64,000 bases of DNA, from positions 124,001 to 188,000 of the forward strand of contig NZ_JABAEB010000001.1 in NCBI RefSeq assembly GCF_012584455.1, given 5' to 3'. Positions 18,809-26,015 of the stretch are shown here, piece after piece (positions within the stretch are counted from its first letter, which is position 1; each line of letters begins with the position of its first letter). Under the pieces are notes generated by a model. That model made no database searches and was not told the origin of the DNA. It saw only the letters and a list, made by a program, of their open reading frames with translations. Source of the DNA: Shewanella oncorhynchi (GTDB lineage: Bacteria; Pseudomonadota; Gammaproteobacteria; Enterobacterales; Shewanellaceae). The position numbers and the translations under genes were made by a program.

Positions 18809-19050
18809 TATGCTAAATTCTTATATTGTAATAAATTAATATTGGATATGGCTTTTTTATAAATTGATTCGTATTCCCTGGATATTCTTTGGCTGGATGG
18901 CATTATGTTAATAACGCAATTATGACAGTTTTCTATAATTTGAAAAACTGAAGATTGACTCATGCCATGAGGCCATGTATCAATAAGTAATTCCACTATT
19001 TTAAATGAAATCTCATGAAGGAATGGATTTCTTTCATGAATTCTAATCAA
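18808..19050 (-). CDS. Probable C-terminal part of the receiver-TPR protein, out of frame
   Basis: An 80-aa frame that opens at a TTG with no ribosome site. Its frame is open much further upstream: in the -1 frame it runs without a stop back to a nine-A run at 19141-19149 within the receiver-TPR gene. The joined reading gives FNLLHTSNYF... through to LIRIHERNPFLHEI. The stop overlaps the EAL start as TAATG, so translation reaching this end could couple to the phosphodiesterase. I read it as the displaced C-terminus of the upstream gene rather than an independent small gene. No domain is recognised. Confidence 0.55.
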   Translation of the reverse strand: MIRIHERNPFLHEISFKIVELLIDTWPHGMSQSSVFQIIENCHNCVINIMPSSQRISREYESIYKKAISNINLLQYKNLA

Positions 19051-19082
19051 TAATAATAGAGCTTTTTGTTTGTTTTTATTTT

Positions 19083-20471
19083 TTATAAAATAATTGCTTG
19101 TATGTAATAGGTTAAAAATTTTTTTATATTTTCTTGATGATTTTTTTTTAAGTTATTTAATATGGATTTTTGACTTTGATTAATAAAAAACTTTTCGTCT
19201 TCTATTGAGGTTGTATCAATTGATTTACAAGTATATTTAAAGTTTTTCTGGAAGTATTCTTCGAAAAATAATAAACTGCACAATAGGCATATGTGATAAT
19301 TTGTCATAAAATCAGTATGTTCTATTGTGTTTAATGTGTTTAAAAAGTGTGGTATCGCAACTGAAAGATTTCCTTTCATTATACTTAAATGTATTATTAA
19401 AATCTCTACGCTATTTTTTTCAAGTTCAGTGCTGGATTCACTAATTAATTCATTTAATAAATTATTGTTTATAAATAAATTTTTCTCAAAATTTATTTTG
19501 TTATTGCACAGTTGACTCATCCTGAATAGCTTTAGTCTTATTGCATTTACTTTTGAATAAAAATCTTCTCTAAAAGTGTTTTTAATGCACTCTCTATATA
19601 ATGAATATTTACTTTCTGCGCTGTAAAAATCCCCTGCAGCTATACATAGATTAGTAAGGACTAATTCTCTTGCGGCGTTACCGGGAGTTAGCTGAGATGC
19701 TAAAGTAAGGTATTTAATTGCAGCAGGTATATCCTCTCTGCAAATTTCTAATTTACTAGAAATATTAAGTAAGGGTATACTGGTTTCATTTTGAGAGTTT
19801 TTTATATTAGTTAAATAATTCTCTGCTTCATCATAGTTACCATGTTCAATATAGGTATTGCATAAGGCTGCATTAGCCCATTCATCTTTATCTTTGTCAC
19901 TAAGCTCTTTATAAAAATCTATAGCAAGGCTATAGTTTTTTTGCATTCGCAAAAAACGTCCAGTAAATTGATTTACAACTGTCATATTCATATTTTTCTG
20001 AATTAATTCTTTACATAATGTTATTCCATTTGAAATATCTTGATTAATTTCTGCCTCATAGAGTGATTTATATTTATCTTTTTTTTCTAAAGCAGTTTTA
20101 ATTCTGGCTTGTAGTTGTTTTTTACTAAATGGTTTTAAAATATAATCATCAGGTCGAAATTCTATTATTGACCTAACAACAAAAGATGATGAATCGCCTG
20201 TAATCATAATGAAAATTGAGTCGAAATTAAGTAATTTGTTGTGTCTAATATCATCCAGAATTTGTTTACCATTTAATCCTGAACCTAAATTGTAATCACA
20301 TAGGACAATTTTAAACTTGTTTAATTTTAGAAGGTTTAATGCACTTTTACTTTCTTTGGCCCACATTATATTATTTTCTTTAACTCCCATTTCTCTAAGC
20401 ATGCCTTTCAATGCATAGATAACGGTTTGGGAATCATCGACTATAAGGATTTTATGGTTTTTAATATTCAT
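19083..20471 (-). CDS. Response regulator receiver protein with TPR repeats
   Basis: 462 aa. The receiver domain (about 5-130) has the acidic pocket VDD (11-13), phospho-acceptor D59 in CDYNLG, and a conserved Lys in ILKPFS. After a helical linker come TPR-like helix pairs (AIDFYKELS, AALCNTYIEHGNYDEAENYL, AIKYLTLASQLTP), suggesting a phosphorylation-controlled scaffold. It has no output DNA-binding or enzymatic domain. The start overlaps the end of the GGDEF frame by 11 bp. The 3' end runs through an A9 stretch; without a shift the protein ends in LTYYIQAIIL, with a -1 shift it gains about 110 residues. Confidence 0.8.
   Translation of the reverse strand: MNIKNHKILIVDDSQTVIYALKGMLREMGVKENNIMWAKESKSALNLLKLNKFKIVLCDYNLGSGLNGKQILDDIRHNKLLNFDSIFIMITGDSSSFVVRSIIEFRPDDYILKPFSKKQLQARIKTALEKKDKYKSLYEAEINQDISNGITLCKELIQKNMNMTVVNQFTGRFLRMQKNYSLAIDFYKELSDKDKDEWANAALCNTYIEHGNYDEAENYLTNIKNSQNETSIPLLNISSKLEICREDIPAAIKYLTLASQLTPGNAARELVLTNLCIAAGDFYSAESKYSLYRECIKNTFREDFYSKVNAIRLKLFRMSQLCNNKINFEKNLFINNNLLNELISESSTELEKNSVEILIIHLSIMKGNLSVAIPHFLNTLNTIEHTDFMTNYHICLLCSLLFFEEYFQKNFKYTCKSIDTTSIEDEKFFINQSQKSILNNLKKNHQENIKKFLTYYIQAIIL
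19141..19149 (-). other. A9 run at a reading-frame junction
   Basis: On the minus strand the codons read TTA AAA AAA AAT, containing an in-frame A_AAA_AAA heptamer. The receiver-TPR frame lies upstream and the 80-aa frame downstream in -1 phase. A one-base deletion in the DNA or ribosomal slippage would both explain it. Confidence 0.6.
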
Positions 20472-21243
20472 TGTGATAACTTTTTTTTGACATTTTATTT
20501 AAATAAAGCATTTTGTCTGCAGCTATTAATAATTCTTCGAAATTATTGTAATAAGCACTATCGGCTACACCAAAAGAGATTGAAAGTGAATATGGTAATG
20601 TAGCTGATTTTTTTGAAACACAATCCTGCAATTTAATGGCAATTTCATGGGCATTTATTTCATTGCAAACACTTAGGACTGCTAAAAACTCATCACCTCC
20701 TATTCTTATCAATAAATCGTTTTTCCTAAAACAATGTTTCATTGAATAAGCTATAGACTTTAAAGCTTTATCTCCTTCACTATGGCCATAATTATCATTG
20801 ATTATTTTGAAATCATCGGCATCTATTAACACAATAGAATGTTGTTCTTTTATTGTAAAATTAAATGTATCGCTGTCATATATATGTTTGTTGTATAAGT
20901 TGGTTAGTTTATCAGTAACAGCCATGCTTTCTACTGTTTTTTTTCTTTTAAAAGTTTTTATAACAAATGGAATTGTTATAATAAATGTCACGCCGAAAAA
21001 TAAAAGCAAACTAAGAGAGACAGTAAAACGCCTAAGCAATGCTTTAATTTTATTTACGGAAATTAATATGTGAAAGTTCTCATTGATTTCTGTTTTGTAC
21101 TCGACGATTACATCAATTCCAAAATTATTTATTTGGTTGGTTGTTTTTTCAATAAAATAATCTATATATGATTTTTTTAGTGGTTTTTGAACTATTTTTA
21201 GTGTTGTTATGTTTTCTGATTTTTTGTTATCTTCTACTTCCAT
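20461..21243 (-). CDS. GGDEF diguanylate cyclase domain, C-terminal part of a split sensor cyclase
   Basis: 260 aa from an ATG without a ribosome site. A periplasmic remnant (1-70) and one membrane helix (about 75-95) lead into a GGDEF domain with an intact GGDEF active site and an inhibitory I-site (RKND, five residues before it). It should make c-di-GMP and be product-inhibited. The same frame is open upstream of the ATG back to about 21317, coding VYLLVDFNIEKYLSTYS, and joins the sensor frame at 21300-21938 after a -1 shift. It is thus very probably the second half of one sensor-cyclase of about 490 aa. Confidence 0.75.
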   Translation of the reverse strand: MEVEDNKKSENITTLKIVQKPLKKSYIDYFIEKTTNQINNFGIDVIVEYKTEINENFHILISVNKIKALLRRFTVSLSLLLFFGVTFIITIPFVIKTFKRKKTVESMAVTDKLTNLYNKHIYDSDTFNFTIKEQHSIVLIDADDFKIINDNYGHSEGDKALKSIAYSMKHCFRKNDLLIRIGGDEFLAVLSVCNEINAHEIAIKLQDCVSKKSATLPYSLSISFGVADSAYYNNFEELLIAADKMLYLNKMSKKSYHNEY

Positions 21244-21285
21244 AGAGTATGTAGATAAGTACTTTTCAATGTTAAAATCAACTAA

Positions 21286-21318
21286 TAAATAAACGTTATT
21301 TACATTTTCTTCTTTTTT
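21286..21318 (-). promoter_or_regulatory. A_AAA_AAG slippery heptamer with downstream dyad at the cyclase frame junction
   Basis: On the minus strand 21318-21312 read A AAA AAG in the zero frame (ATA AAA AAG), the classic bacterial -1 slippage heptamer as in dnaX. Nine bases further the dyad TAAATAA, CGT, TTATTTA (21302-21286) begins, overlapping the zero-frame stop. The stem is all A/T and weak, so any frameshift stimulation is hypothetical. Confidence 0.5.
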
Positions 21319-21938
21319 ATAGATTTTTTTTGTTTAATCGGTACCGAAATTGTAATTACATGTTTATTTGTGTAAGGGTCTATGTAAACTGGTGAGATTG
21401 ATGCTTCTCCTTCTAATTTAGCTTTTTTAAAGCAAACATCAACAATTTCGCACCAATCATTTGAATAAATCCTTGCTATTTCAGCTTCTTTAATGAACTT
21501 TTCATCTAATTTATTAAAGGTATAGATTATTTCATTGTCATAAAAACTTAAATAATACAGAGATTCATTTTGTTCTGAAATTTTAATTGGTAAAGATTCG
21601 ATGTGATTGATAATCTCTTTCTGAGAGGTTGTTATTATTGTTTCTTTAGACTTTAAAATGCTTCCATTATAATCCGTTTTATTTTCATATTGTTTGGGTA
21701 TTTCAAGTGCTAGTTCTATGTTCTGCTTTTGAAGTTCTATTTTTTGTAATGTTAATTTTAAGTCAGTTGCAATCATATCAAGCATATATGGATATTTTTC
21801 AAATTGATTTGCTACTGATAAATATGCTTCCTGCGCTAACATGTATAATATTTTTTGGCATAGAAATAAATATAGTACTGCTACAAGGGCAAGTTTTAGG
21901 TTTATCTTTGCAGTAGTTGTTAGCGTATTCTTTAACAT
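21300..21938 (-). CDS. Membrane sensor, N-terminal part of the split diguanylate cyclase
   Basis: About 212 aa from ATG 21938 (AGAGAG just upstream; an in-frame ATG at 22031 is less likely). It has one N-terminal membrane helix (LALVAVLYLFLCQKI) and then a periplasmic domain of the Cache/CHASE kind, ending in PVYIDPYTNKHVITISVPIK, a typical last strand of such sensors. The frame then stops after a Lys-rich run. No output domain is present in this frame; the missing half lies directly downstream in the -1 frame. Confidence 0.7.
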   Translation of the reverse strand: MLKNTLTTTAKINLKLALVAVLYLFLCQKILYMLAQEAYLSVANQFEKYPYMLDMIATDLKLTLQKIELQKQNIELALEIPKQYENKTDYNGSILKSKETIITTSQKEIINHIESLPIKISEQNESLYYLSFYDNEIIYTFNKLDEKFIKEAEIARIYSNDWCEIVDVCFKKAKLEGEASISPVYIDPYTNKHVITISVPIKQKKSIKKKKM

Positions 21939-22086
21939 CACAATTATCTCTCTCTTTTTCCATTCCCACTGATTTCGGTTGAAGATTGCTTTGCGTGGCA
22001 TGTATACCGTATGCGTATTTTTATAAGTCAATCTTAGACTAATATAATAATTTCAATGGTAAATTATCAATATTATCAATGGTAAT

Positions 22087-22128
22087 CTAAGGAAGTCTAA
22101 GAATTAACTAAGAAAGTCTAATGGTTAA
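22087..22128. repeat. Tandem 21-bp imperfect direct repeat upstream of the sensor cyclase
   Basis: Two adjacent copies share CTAAG-AAGTCTAA-TTAA. A reverse-complement version (TCTTAGACT) lies about 55 bp nearer the gene. The arrangement looks like a multi-site operator, for example for the ToxR-like protein; this is inference. Confidence 0.45.
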
Positions 22129-22686
22129 TCTTTTTTATGACTGCCATTTTATGTTGTCCCGCCTCGTGTTAGTTAGTAATAAATAATAATAAATAATAAT
22201 AAATGACTTTTATTTTTACTTTTTCTGACAGTGATTTTTTTAAGTTGTTGTTTTTTTGGGTTTAAATTGTTTGCATGGGCGTAAGTGTAGGGCCTGATCT
22301 GTTATCATATCGTTTTCGACTTATGCCTTTTTCTTTATTGTTTTTAACTATATAATAATTTATTTTTGTAATTTAAATATATAAATTTTGGGGTTGTATA
22401 TAATTTGTGTCTTAATTTTTTTTGGTGGTATTGTGTGGTCTGTATATTAACTATTGGTTATTCTTTTTTAATTTATTAGCCATTTAATTATTAGGTTTTA
22501 TGTTCTGTGTGTTGGGTTTTTTTGGATTTTTTCATATTTTTGATTGAGGTTCTTTTTTTATTGGGGGTTGTTAGTTACCGTTTACATGATTTATTGAGGT
22601 TGATGAATATGGTTGAGTTATTTTTATTGTTAGATAGTTAACTATTCTAACAATAGGTTTGTGGGAGTTGTTTATATCTTCAAGTG

Positions 22687-22710
22687 GCTATTTTTTAGCG
22701 AAAAAATAGC
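22687..22710. terminator. Strong AT hairpin before the transposase remnant
   Basis: GCTATTTTTT and AAAAAATAGC form a 10-bp stem with an AGCG loop. It could be a terminator or a transposon-end/REP-type structure; a CAGCTTTAAAGGG / TAGCTTTAATGGTG pair follows within 50 bp. Confidence 0.45.
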
Positions 22711-22805
22711 TGCCCAGCTTTAAAGGGAAATAGATACCTAGCTTTAATGGTGCGTAGTTAACCTCCGTCTATAGCTTAGGTTAAGCATTAAACAAGGAGG
22801 TTTGT

Positions 22806-22868
22806 ATGCCACGTCCTCGTAGAACTCTGATAAGTCTTGAAGACACACCTTATTACCATCGTGGTTGA
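22806..22868 (+). pseudogene. N-terminal remnant of a RAYT/IS200-like Y1 transposase
   Basis: An excellent ribosome site (AAGGAGG) precedes an ATG that opens a 20-codon frame, MPRPRRTLISLEDTPYYHRG, then a stop. The first 18 residues match, from family knowledge, the N-terminus of REP-associated tyrosine (Y1) transposases. The catalytic HUH and Tyr regions are absent. The rest of the gene has been lost, apparently at the left edge of the cassette array. Confidence 0.65.
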
Positions 22869-22974
22869 AGGCAAACCAAAAGTGCATTATGTTGTTGGTT
22901 TAAATGGATGGCTTGATTTATTATTCGCTAACGCGGATCCGCTTATACCCAACGTTATGTGTAAGGGAATCTTA

Positions 22975-23262
22975 ATGATCGAAAGACCCAAAGTAATAAA
23001 CCTCACAGAAGCCAGAACGATTCGCAAAGTCCATTGCGGAGAGTGTAACTGGGAGCAGGAAATAGCTGCTATCACTGAAGCTGAGATAAAATGTTGCCCC
23101 TGGTGCGGCTGGAGCGATCTGGAAATAAGTACTTTAAAAGCAGAAGGTGGCTTCCAAGAAATAGAATGTCAAAAGCACGGTAGAGTTACGGTTCTACTAC
23201 CTAGCTCCAATATTGATCCACTAGACTTCATGAACAACTTATTTTGTCCATTCTGTGAGTAA
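22975..23262 (+). CDS. Cassette-borne zinc-ribbon-like small protein
   Basis: 95 aa from ATG 22975, chosen because AAGGGA lies six bases upstream and because it starts just inside the cassette boundary; a longer frame begins in the transposase remnant and is unlikely to be used. Cysteine pairs (CGEC near residue 25, CCPWC near 43, ECQKHG near 64 and CPFC at the end) suggest two zinc-ribbon knuckles. Function unknown. The gene fills its cassette, with the stop one base before the attC, typical of integron cassettes. Confidence 0.75.
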   Translation: MIERPKVINLTEARTIRKVHCGECNWEQEIAAITEAEIKCCPWCGWSDLEISTLKAEGGFQEIECQKHGRVTVLLPSSNIDPLDFMNNLFCPFCE

Positions 23263-23263
23263 C

Positions 23264-23368
23264 ACATAACAATACAAACCAGCCTGATGGCTTTTTCGTT
23301 CCTTGTTTTACTACGCTACCGCAAAACAATCCACTACAAAGCAGCTGTTTGCAGCTTATGCGTTAAGA
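23264..23368 (+). other. attC recombination site 1
   Basis: About 105 bp starting ACATAAC and ending GTTAAGA. CAAACCAGC in the left arm faces CAGCTGTTTG-type sequence in the right arm, with one unpaired base. An inner TTGTTTT/AAAACAA stem is visible. Arm spacing is asymmetric, so this site is less canonical than site 2. AGCC-TGAT-GGCT followed by T5 could also terminate transcription. Confidence 0.6.
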
Positions 23369-23384
23369 TAGATCGGATATATAA

Positions 23385-24122
23385 ATGGAAAAAGCATTAA
23401 TAGATATTAGGTATTACGCTAGCGACTCCCTATATGAGACAGGTAAGAGTCTACCTTCGAGTTGTTCTAGATTTTTCAAATTTCCTAAGCTGCTTCATTA
23501 CTGGGGTGCTCGTATAGCCACAATACTTGGTGAAAATGGATTATCCCTCGGAGAATTCGATCACCTATATGTAAACTACACAAATGCTATTCCAGAAGGC
23601 ACGATGGTTTTTTCCGATAGAACACCAGAAAAGTGGCTTAGGTATATAGACTGTGGTGTAAATTTTGAGAAATTAAAATCATTAAATGAGTCCGAACTTG
23701 AACAATTTGTAATTCGCAGTACCTTTGAGTGTCTTGAGCACCTTTGTAAGTTGAGCATAGAAAAAACCGAAAAAATCAAGCTTGCTTCAAACGAGGTGGA
23801 AAGATTTGGTTCTGCGGTCGAGCTTCCGGTTAAGGCAAAACATACTAAGTCATATTCGGTTTTGGTTTCATATAAATTGCGCCCAAATGGCGAAGCATCT
23901 CATGGGCTTGTAAAATACATTAACCACAAAACAGGTGCTACTTTCACTAAAAGGTTTGTTGATCTTAAGGGACCATCGGATATATTTCCTCTGGTCGGTA
24001 CAATTTCAGTGAAAGATGGAAAAGTCCTGATCAAGCCGAGGGCATCATTTAAAGCTAGCCTTTACACAAATTCATATCAGATTCCAATGGAGATTGATTT
24101 AAGTGAAGCGGCAAGCGCATAA
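23385..24122 (+). CDS. Cassette-borne protein of unknown function
   Basis: A 245-aa soluble protein with no signal peptide and no motif I recognise. The N-terminal half is helical (SCSRFFKFPKLLHYWGARI, LESELEQ-type segments). The C-terminal half is beta-rich and charged (SYSVLVSYKLRPNGEASHGLVKYI). The ATG is 22 bp after the cassette junction, and the stop codon overlaps the start of attC 2. That layout supports this start and stop. Composition is closer to ordinary chromosomal DNA than the c-di-GMP operon, which points to a separate origin. Confidence 0.7.
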   Translation: MEKALIDIRYYASDSLYETGKSLPSSCSRFFKFPKLLHYWGARIATILGENGLSLGEFDHLYVNYTNAIPEGTMVFSDRTPEKWLRYIDCGVNFEKLKSLNESELEQFVIRSTFECLEHLCKLSIEKTEKIKLASNEVERFGSAVELPVKAKHTKSYSVLVSYKLRPNGEASHGLVKYINHKTGATFTKRFVDLKGPSDIFPLVGTISVKDGKVLIKPRASFKASLYTNSYQIPMEIDLSEAASA

Positions 24123-24185
24123 CAAGGCGCTGCTAGGGACAAATCTGCGCTGTGCTTCGGTTTGTTCTAGAGCGCGGCGTTAATC
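24117..24185 (+). other. attC recombination site 2
   Basis: A compact 69-bp site from GCATAAC to GTTAATC. The arms pair as TAAC, spacer, GCGCTGCTAG on the left with CTAGAGCGC, spacer, GTTA on the right, leaving one extrahelical G. They continue through ACAAA/TTTGT to an unpaired central spacer. This is the standard attC fold (R''-L''-spacer-L'-R'). Confidence 0.8.
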
Positions 24186-24609
24186 CATAGAAAATTTAAT
24201 CCGAAAATCATAGATTAGAGCAAGAATTCTAACCCATTTATGTCTACTAGCTTTTTACGTATATATAGCAAAACTGGTAGTTAAAATTGGTATTGGGGCA
24301 CCAGTGACCGTTGGCGACATGGATGTCGCCGTCGAGCCTATAAGGACATATTCACGGCGTGTCGCTGGAGACACAATGACAATAAACTCCCTGAACAGAT
24401 AAACGGCTATTTAGCTTTTGTTCAATACCTATTAATTCAAAGGCATAATTTTTATGGTGTTGTGAAAGATGATTGTATCCTGATTTGTCTAATTTAGTCT
24501 TTGTCATAAACGTTGAATGTTGGGATCCTAATTTGAATCCTTCACTCACTGCACGTACTTATAAAGGTCACGACAGTGAGCGTGAGTGACAGGACTTAAG
24601 CCGCTTAAG
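24186..24609. repeat. Intergenic stretch with a palindrome-bearing repeat element
   Basis: No credible gene; a 65-aa minus frame here has no ribosome site. The 18-bp perfect palindrome GGCGACATGGATGTCGCC (24313-24330) is followed within 50 bp by a second dyad region (CACGGCGTGTCGCTGG). The ACATGGATGT core recurs in the elements flanking the 50.7-54.7 kb insertion, so this is probably another member of that repeat family. Confidence 0.55.
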
Positions 24610-25335
24610 CTAGCGCAATACTTTGCTTAAAAACGCTTGGGTACGGACTTCTTTCGGGTGGCTAAATAGTTCATCGGGTGGACTAGATTCGACTACATAA
24701 CCGCCGTCCATAAAGATCACCCGATCGGATACATCTCGCGCAAAGCCCATTTCGTGGGTGACAATGACCATGGTCATGCCCTTTAGCGCTAAGTCTTTCA
24801 TCACGTCTAATACATCACCGACCATTTCGGGATCGAGTGCCGATGTTGGCTCATCGAACAGCATCAAGTCTGGTTCCATGGCCAATGCGCGGGCAATGGC
24901 GACCCTTTGTTTTTGGCCGCCTGATAAACTGGCGGGGTAGGCATTGGCTTTGTCACTTAAACCAACCTGTGCCAGTAGGTCGAGGGCTTTGGTCTCGGCT
25001 TGATCTGGCGTCATTAGTTTTAGACTAATGGGCGCTAAGGTGATGTTTTGGATGACGGTTTTATGGGGGAACAGGTTAAAGTTTTGAAACACCATGCCCA
25101 CTTTTTGCCGCAGTTTATCTACGCAGGCGTTTGGCGCCGTGATCAATTGACCTTCAATCTCGATATCGCCTTGGCTTGGCTGCTCTAACAGATTGATACA
25201 GCGCAAAAAGGTACTCTTGCCACTGCCGCTTGGACCGATCACGCTCACCACTTCGCCCTGATGAATATGCTCGCTAATACCCTTGAGCACTTGGTTATCG
25301 CCGAAGTTTTTATGCAGGTTGGTTATTTTAATCAC
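24610..25335 (-). CDS. Polar amino acid ABC transporter, ATP-binding protein
   Basis: A 241-aa GlnQ/HisP-type ATPase. Walker [10 protein letters not shown] (residues 34-42), LSGGQKQR signature near 135, and Walker B LMLFDEP near 158. It powers import of an amino acid through the permease encoded upstream; the two genes overlap by 8 bp. Substrate not determined: arginine, glutamine and cystine systems all share this architecture. Confidence 0.93.
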   Translation of the reverse strand: MIKITNLHKNFGDNQVLKGISEHIHQGEVVSVIGPSGSGKSTFLRCINLLEQPSQGDIEIEGQLITAPNACVDKLRQKVGMVFQNFNLFPHKTVIQNITLAPISLKLMTPDQAETKALDLLAQVGLSDKANAYPASLSGGQKQRVAIARALAMEPDLMLFDEPTSALDPEMVGDVLDVMKDLALKGMTMVIVTHEMGFARDVSDRVIFMDGGYVVESSPPDELFSHPKEVRTQAFLSKVLR

Positions 25336-26008
25336 TTTGTTTCAACCTCTTTTCAAATTTCGACAGCACAAACGTGAAGCTGTAGGTCAGGAATAGGTAA
25401 ATAAGGGCGCAGGTAAATAAGGGCACACTGTCCTCGAAGGTACGGCTACGGATGATTTCACCGGCGCGCATAAGGTCAACACCACCGATAAAGCCAATGA
25501 CGGCGGTTTCCTTGAGGAGCACGATAAATTCATTACCAAGTGCGGGCAGAATATTCTTAATCGCTTGGGGCAGAATAATCGACTTCATGGTCATTGCTTG
25601 GGACAAGCCAAGTGAACGGGCCGCTTCGGTTTGACCTTTATCAACGGCTTGAATCCCTGCGCGGATTATTTCAGAAATATACGCGCCGCTATTGAGACCA
25701 AAAGCGATAATGGCGGCAGTGATCTTATCGACATCTAAGGCAGAAAGCACGATGAAGTAAAGGATCACTAATTGCACAACTACTGGGGTGCCACGGATCA
25801 CGCCGACATAAAGATTGGCGGGGAAGCGGATATACCACTTAGACGACATCTTCATAAAGGTGGTGCCAATGCCTAACACTGCGCCTAATAACATGGCGAA
25901 GAAAGTGACGATTAATGTCACTTTCAAACCATTTAATATCAGCAGTATGCCTATCATGCCATCTTCGCCAATCGGGCTAAACAGCGAGGTATTAATTGCG
26001 TCTATCAT
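25328..26008 (-). CDS. Polar amino acid ABC transporter, permease
   Basis: A 226-aa inner-membrane permease of the HisM/GlnP family with about five helices. The EAA loop is visible as [22 protein letters not shown] around residues 130-152, the contact with the ATPase. It lies between the binding-protein and ATPase genes on the same strand. Confidence 0.92.
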   Translation of the reverse strand: MIDAINTSLFSPIGEDGMIGILLILNGLKVTLIVTFFAMLLGAVLGIGTTFMKMSSKWYIRFPANLYVGVIRGTPVVVQLVILYFIVLSALDVDKITAAIIAFGLNSGAYISEIIRAGIQAVDKGQTEAARSLGLSQAMTMKSIILPQAIKNILPALGNEFIVLLKETAVIGFIGGVDLMRAGEIIRSRTFEDSVPLFTCALIYLFLTYSFTFVLSKFEKRLKQSD

Positions 26009-26015
26009 GCTGATA

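Larger units (their letters stand above)
21939..22805. other. Long AT-rich non-coding region with short repeats and dyads
   Basis: About 870 bp without a credible gene. It contains two 21-bp direct repeats beginning CTAAG (22087-22107 and 22108-22128), with an inverted ATCTTAGACT copy near 22030. There is also a 10-bp tandem AAATAATAAT repeat around 22177-22204, a long dyad centred on GTTAAC at 22626-22654, and a 10-bp hairpin at 22687-22710. The repeats next to the sensor gene could be regulator sites. The T-rich stretch 22200-22600 may be decayed coding DNA. Confidence 0.5.
22954..24185 (+). mobile_element. Two-cassette integron fragment without integrase (CALIN)
   Basis: Two open reading frames in the same direction, each followed by an attC-like site. 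The left junction GTTATGT (22954-22960) is the exact reverse complement of ACATAAC (23264-23270), which opens the first attC, as expected when a circular cassette integrates by cleavage between G and TT. No intI gene is visible in the window. Cassette 1 is about 22955-23362 and cassette 2 about 23363-24179. Confidence 0.75.

Noticed and set aside
22177..22204. Possible CRISPR-like short repeats
   Set aside because: A 10-bp low-complexity AAATAATAAT tandem without spacers; no cas genes in the window.
22837..22974. Upstream extension of the zinc-ribbon cassette ORF
   Set aside because: It starts inside the transposase remnant, crosses the cassette junction and lacks a ribosome site; ATG 22975 has one.
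24352..24549. 65-aa minus-strand ORF beyond the cassette array
   Set aside because: No ribosome site, low-complexity composition, and it partly reads the palindrome-bearing repeat.
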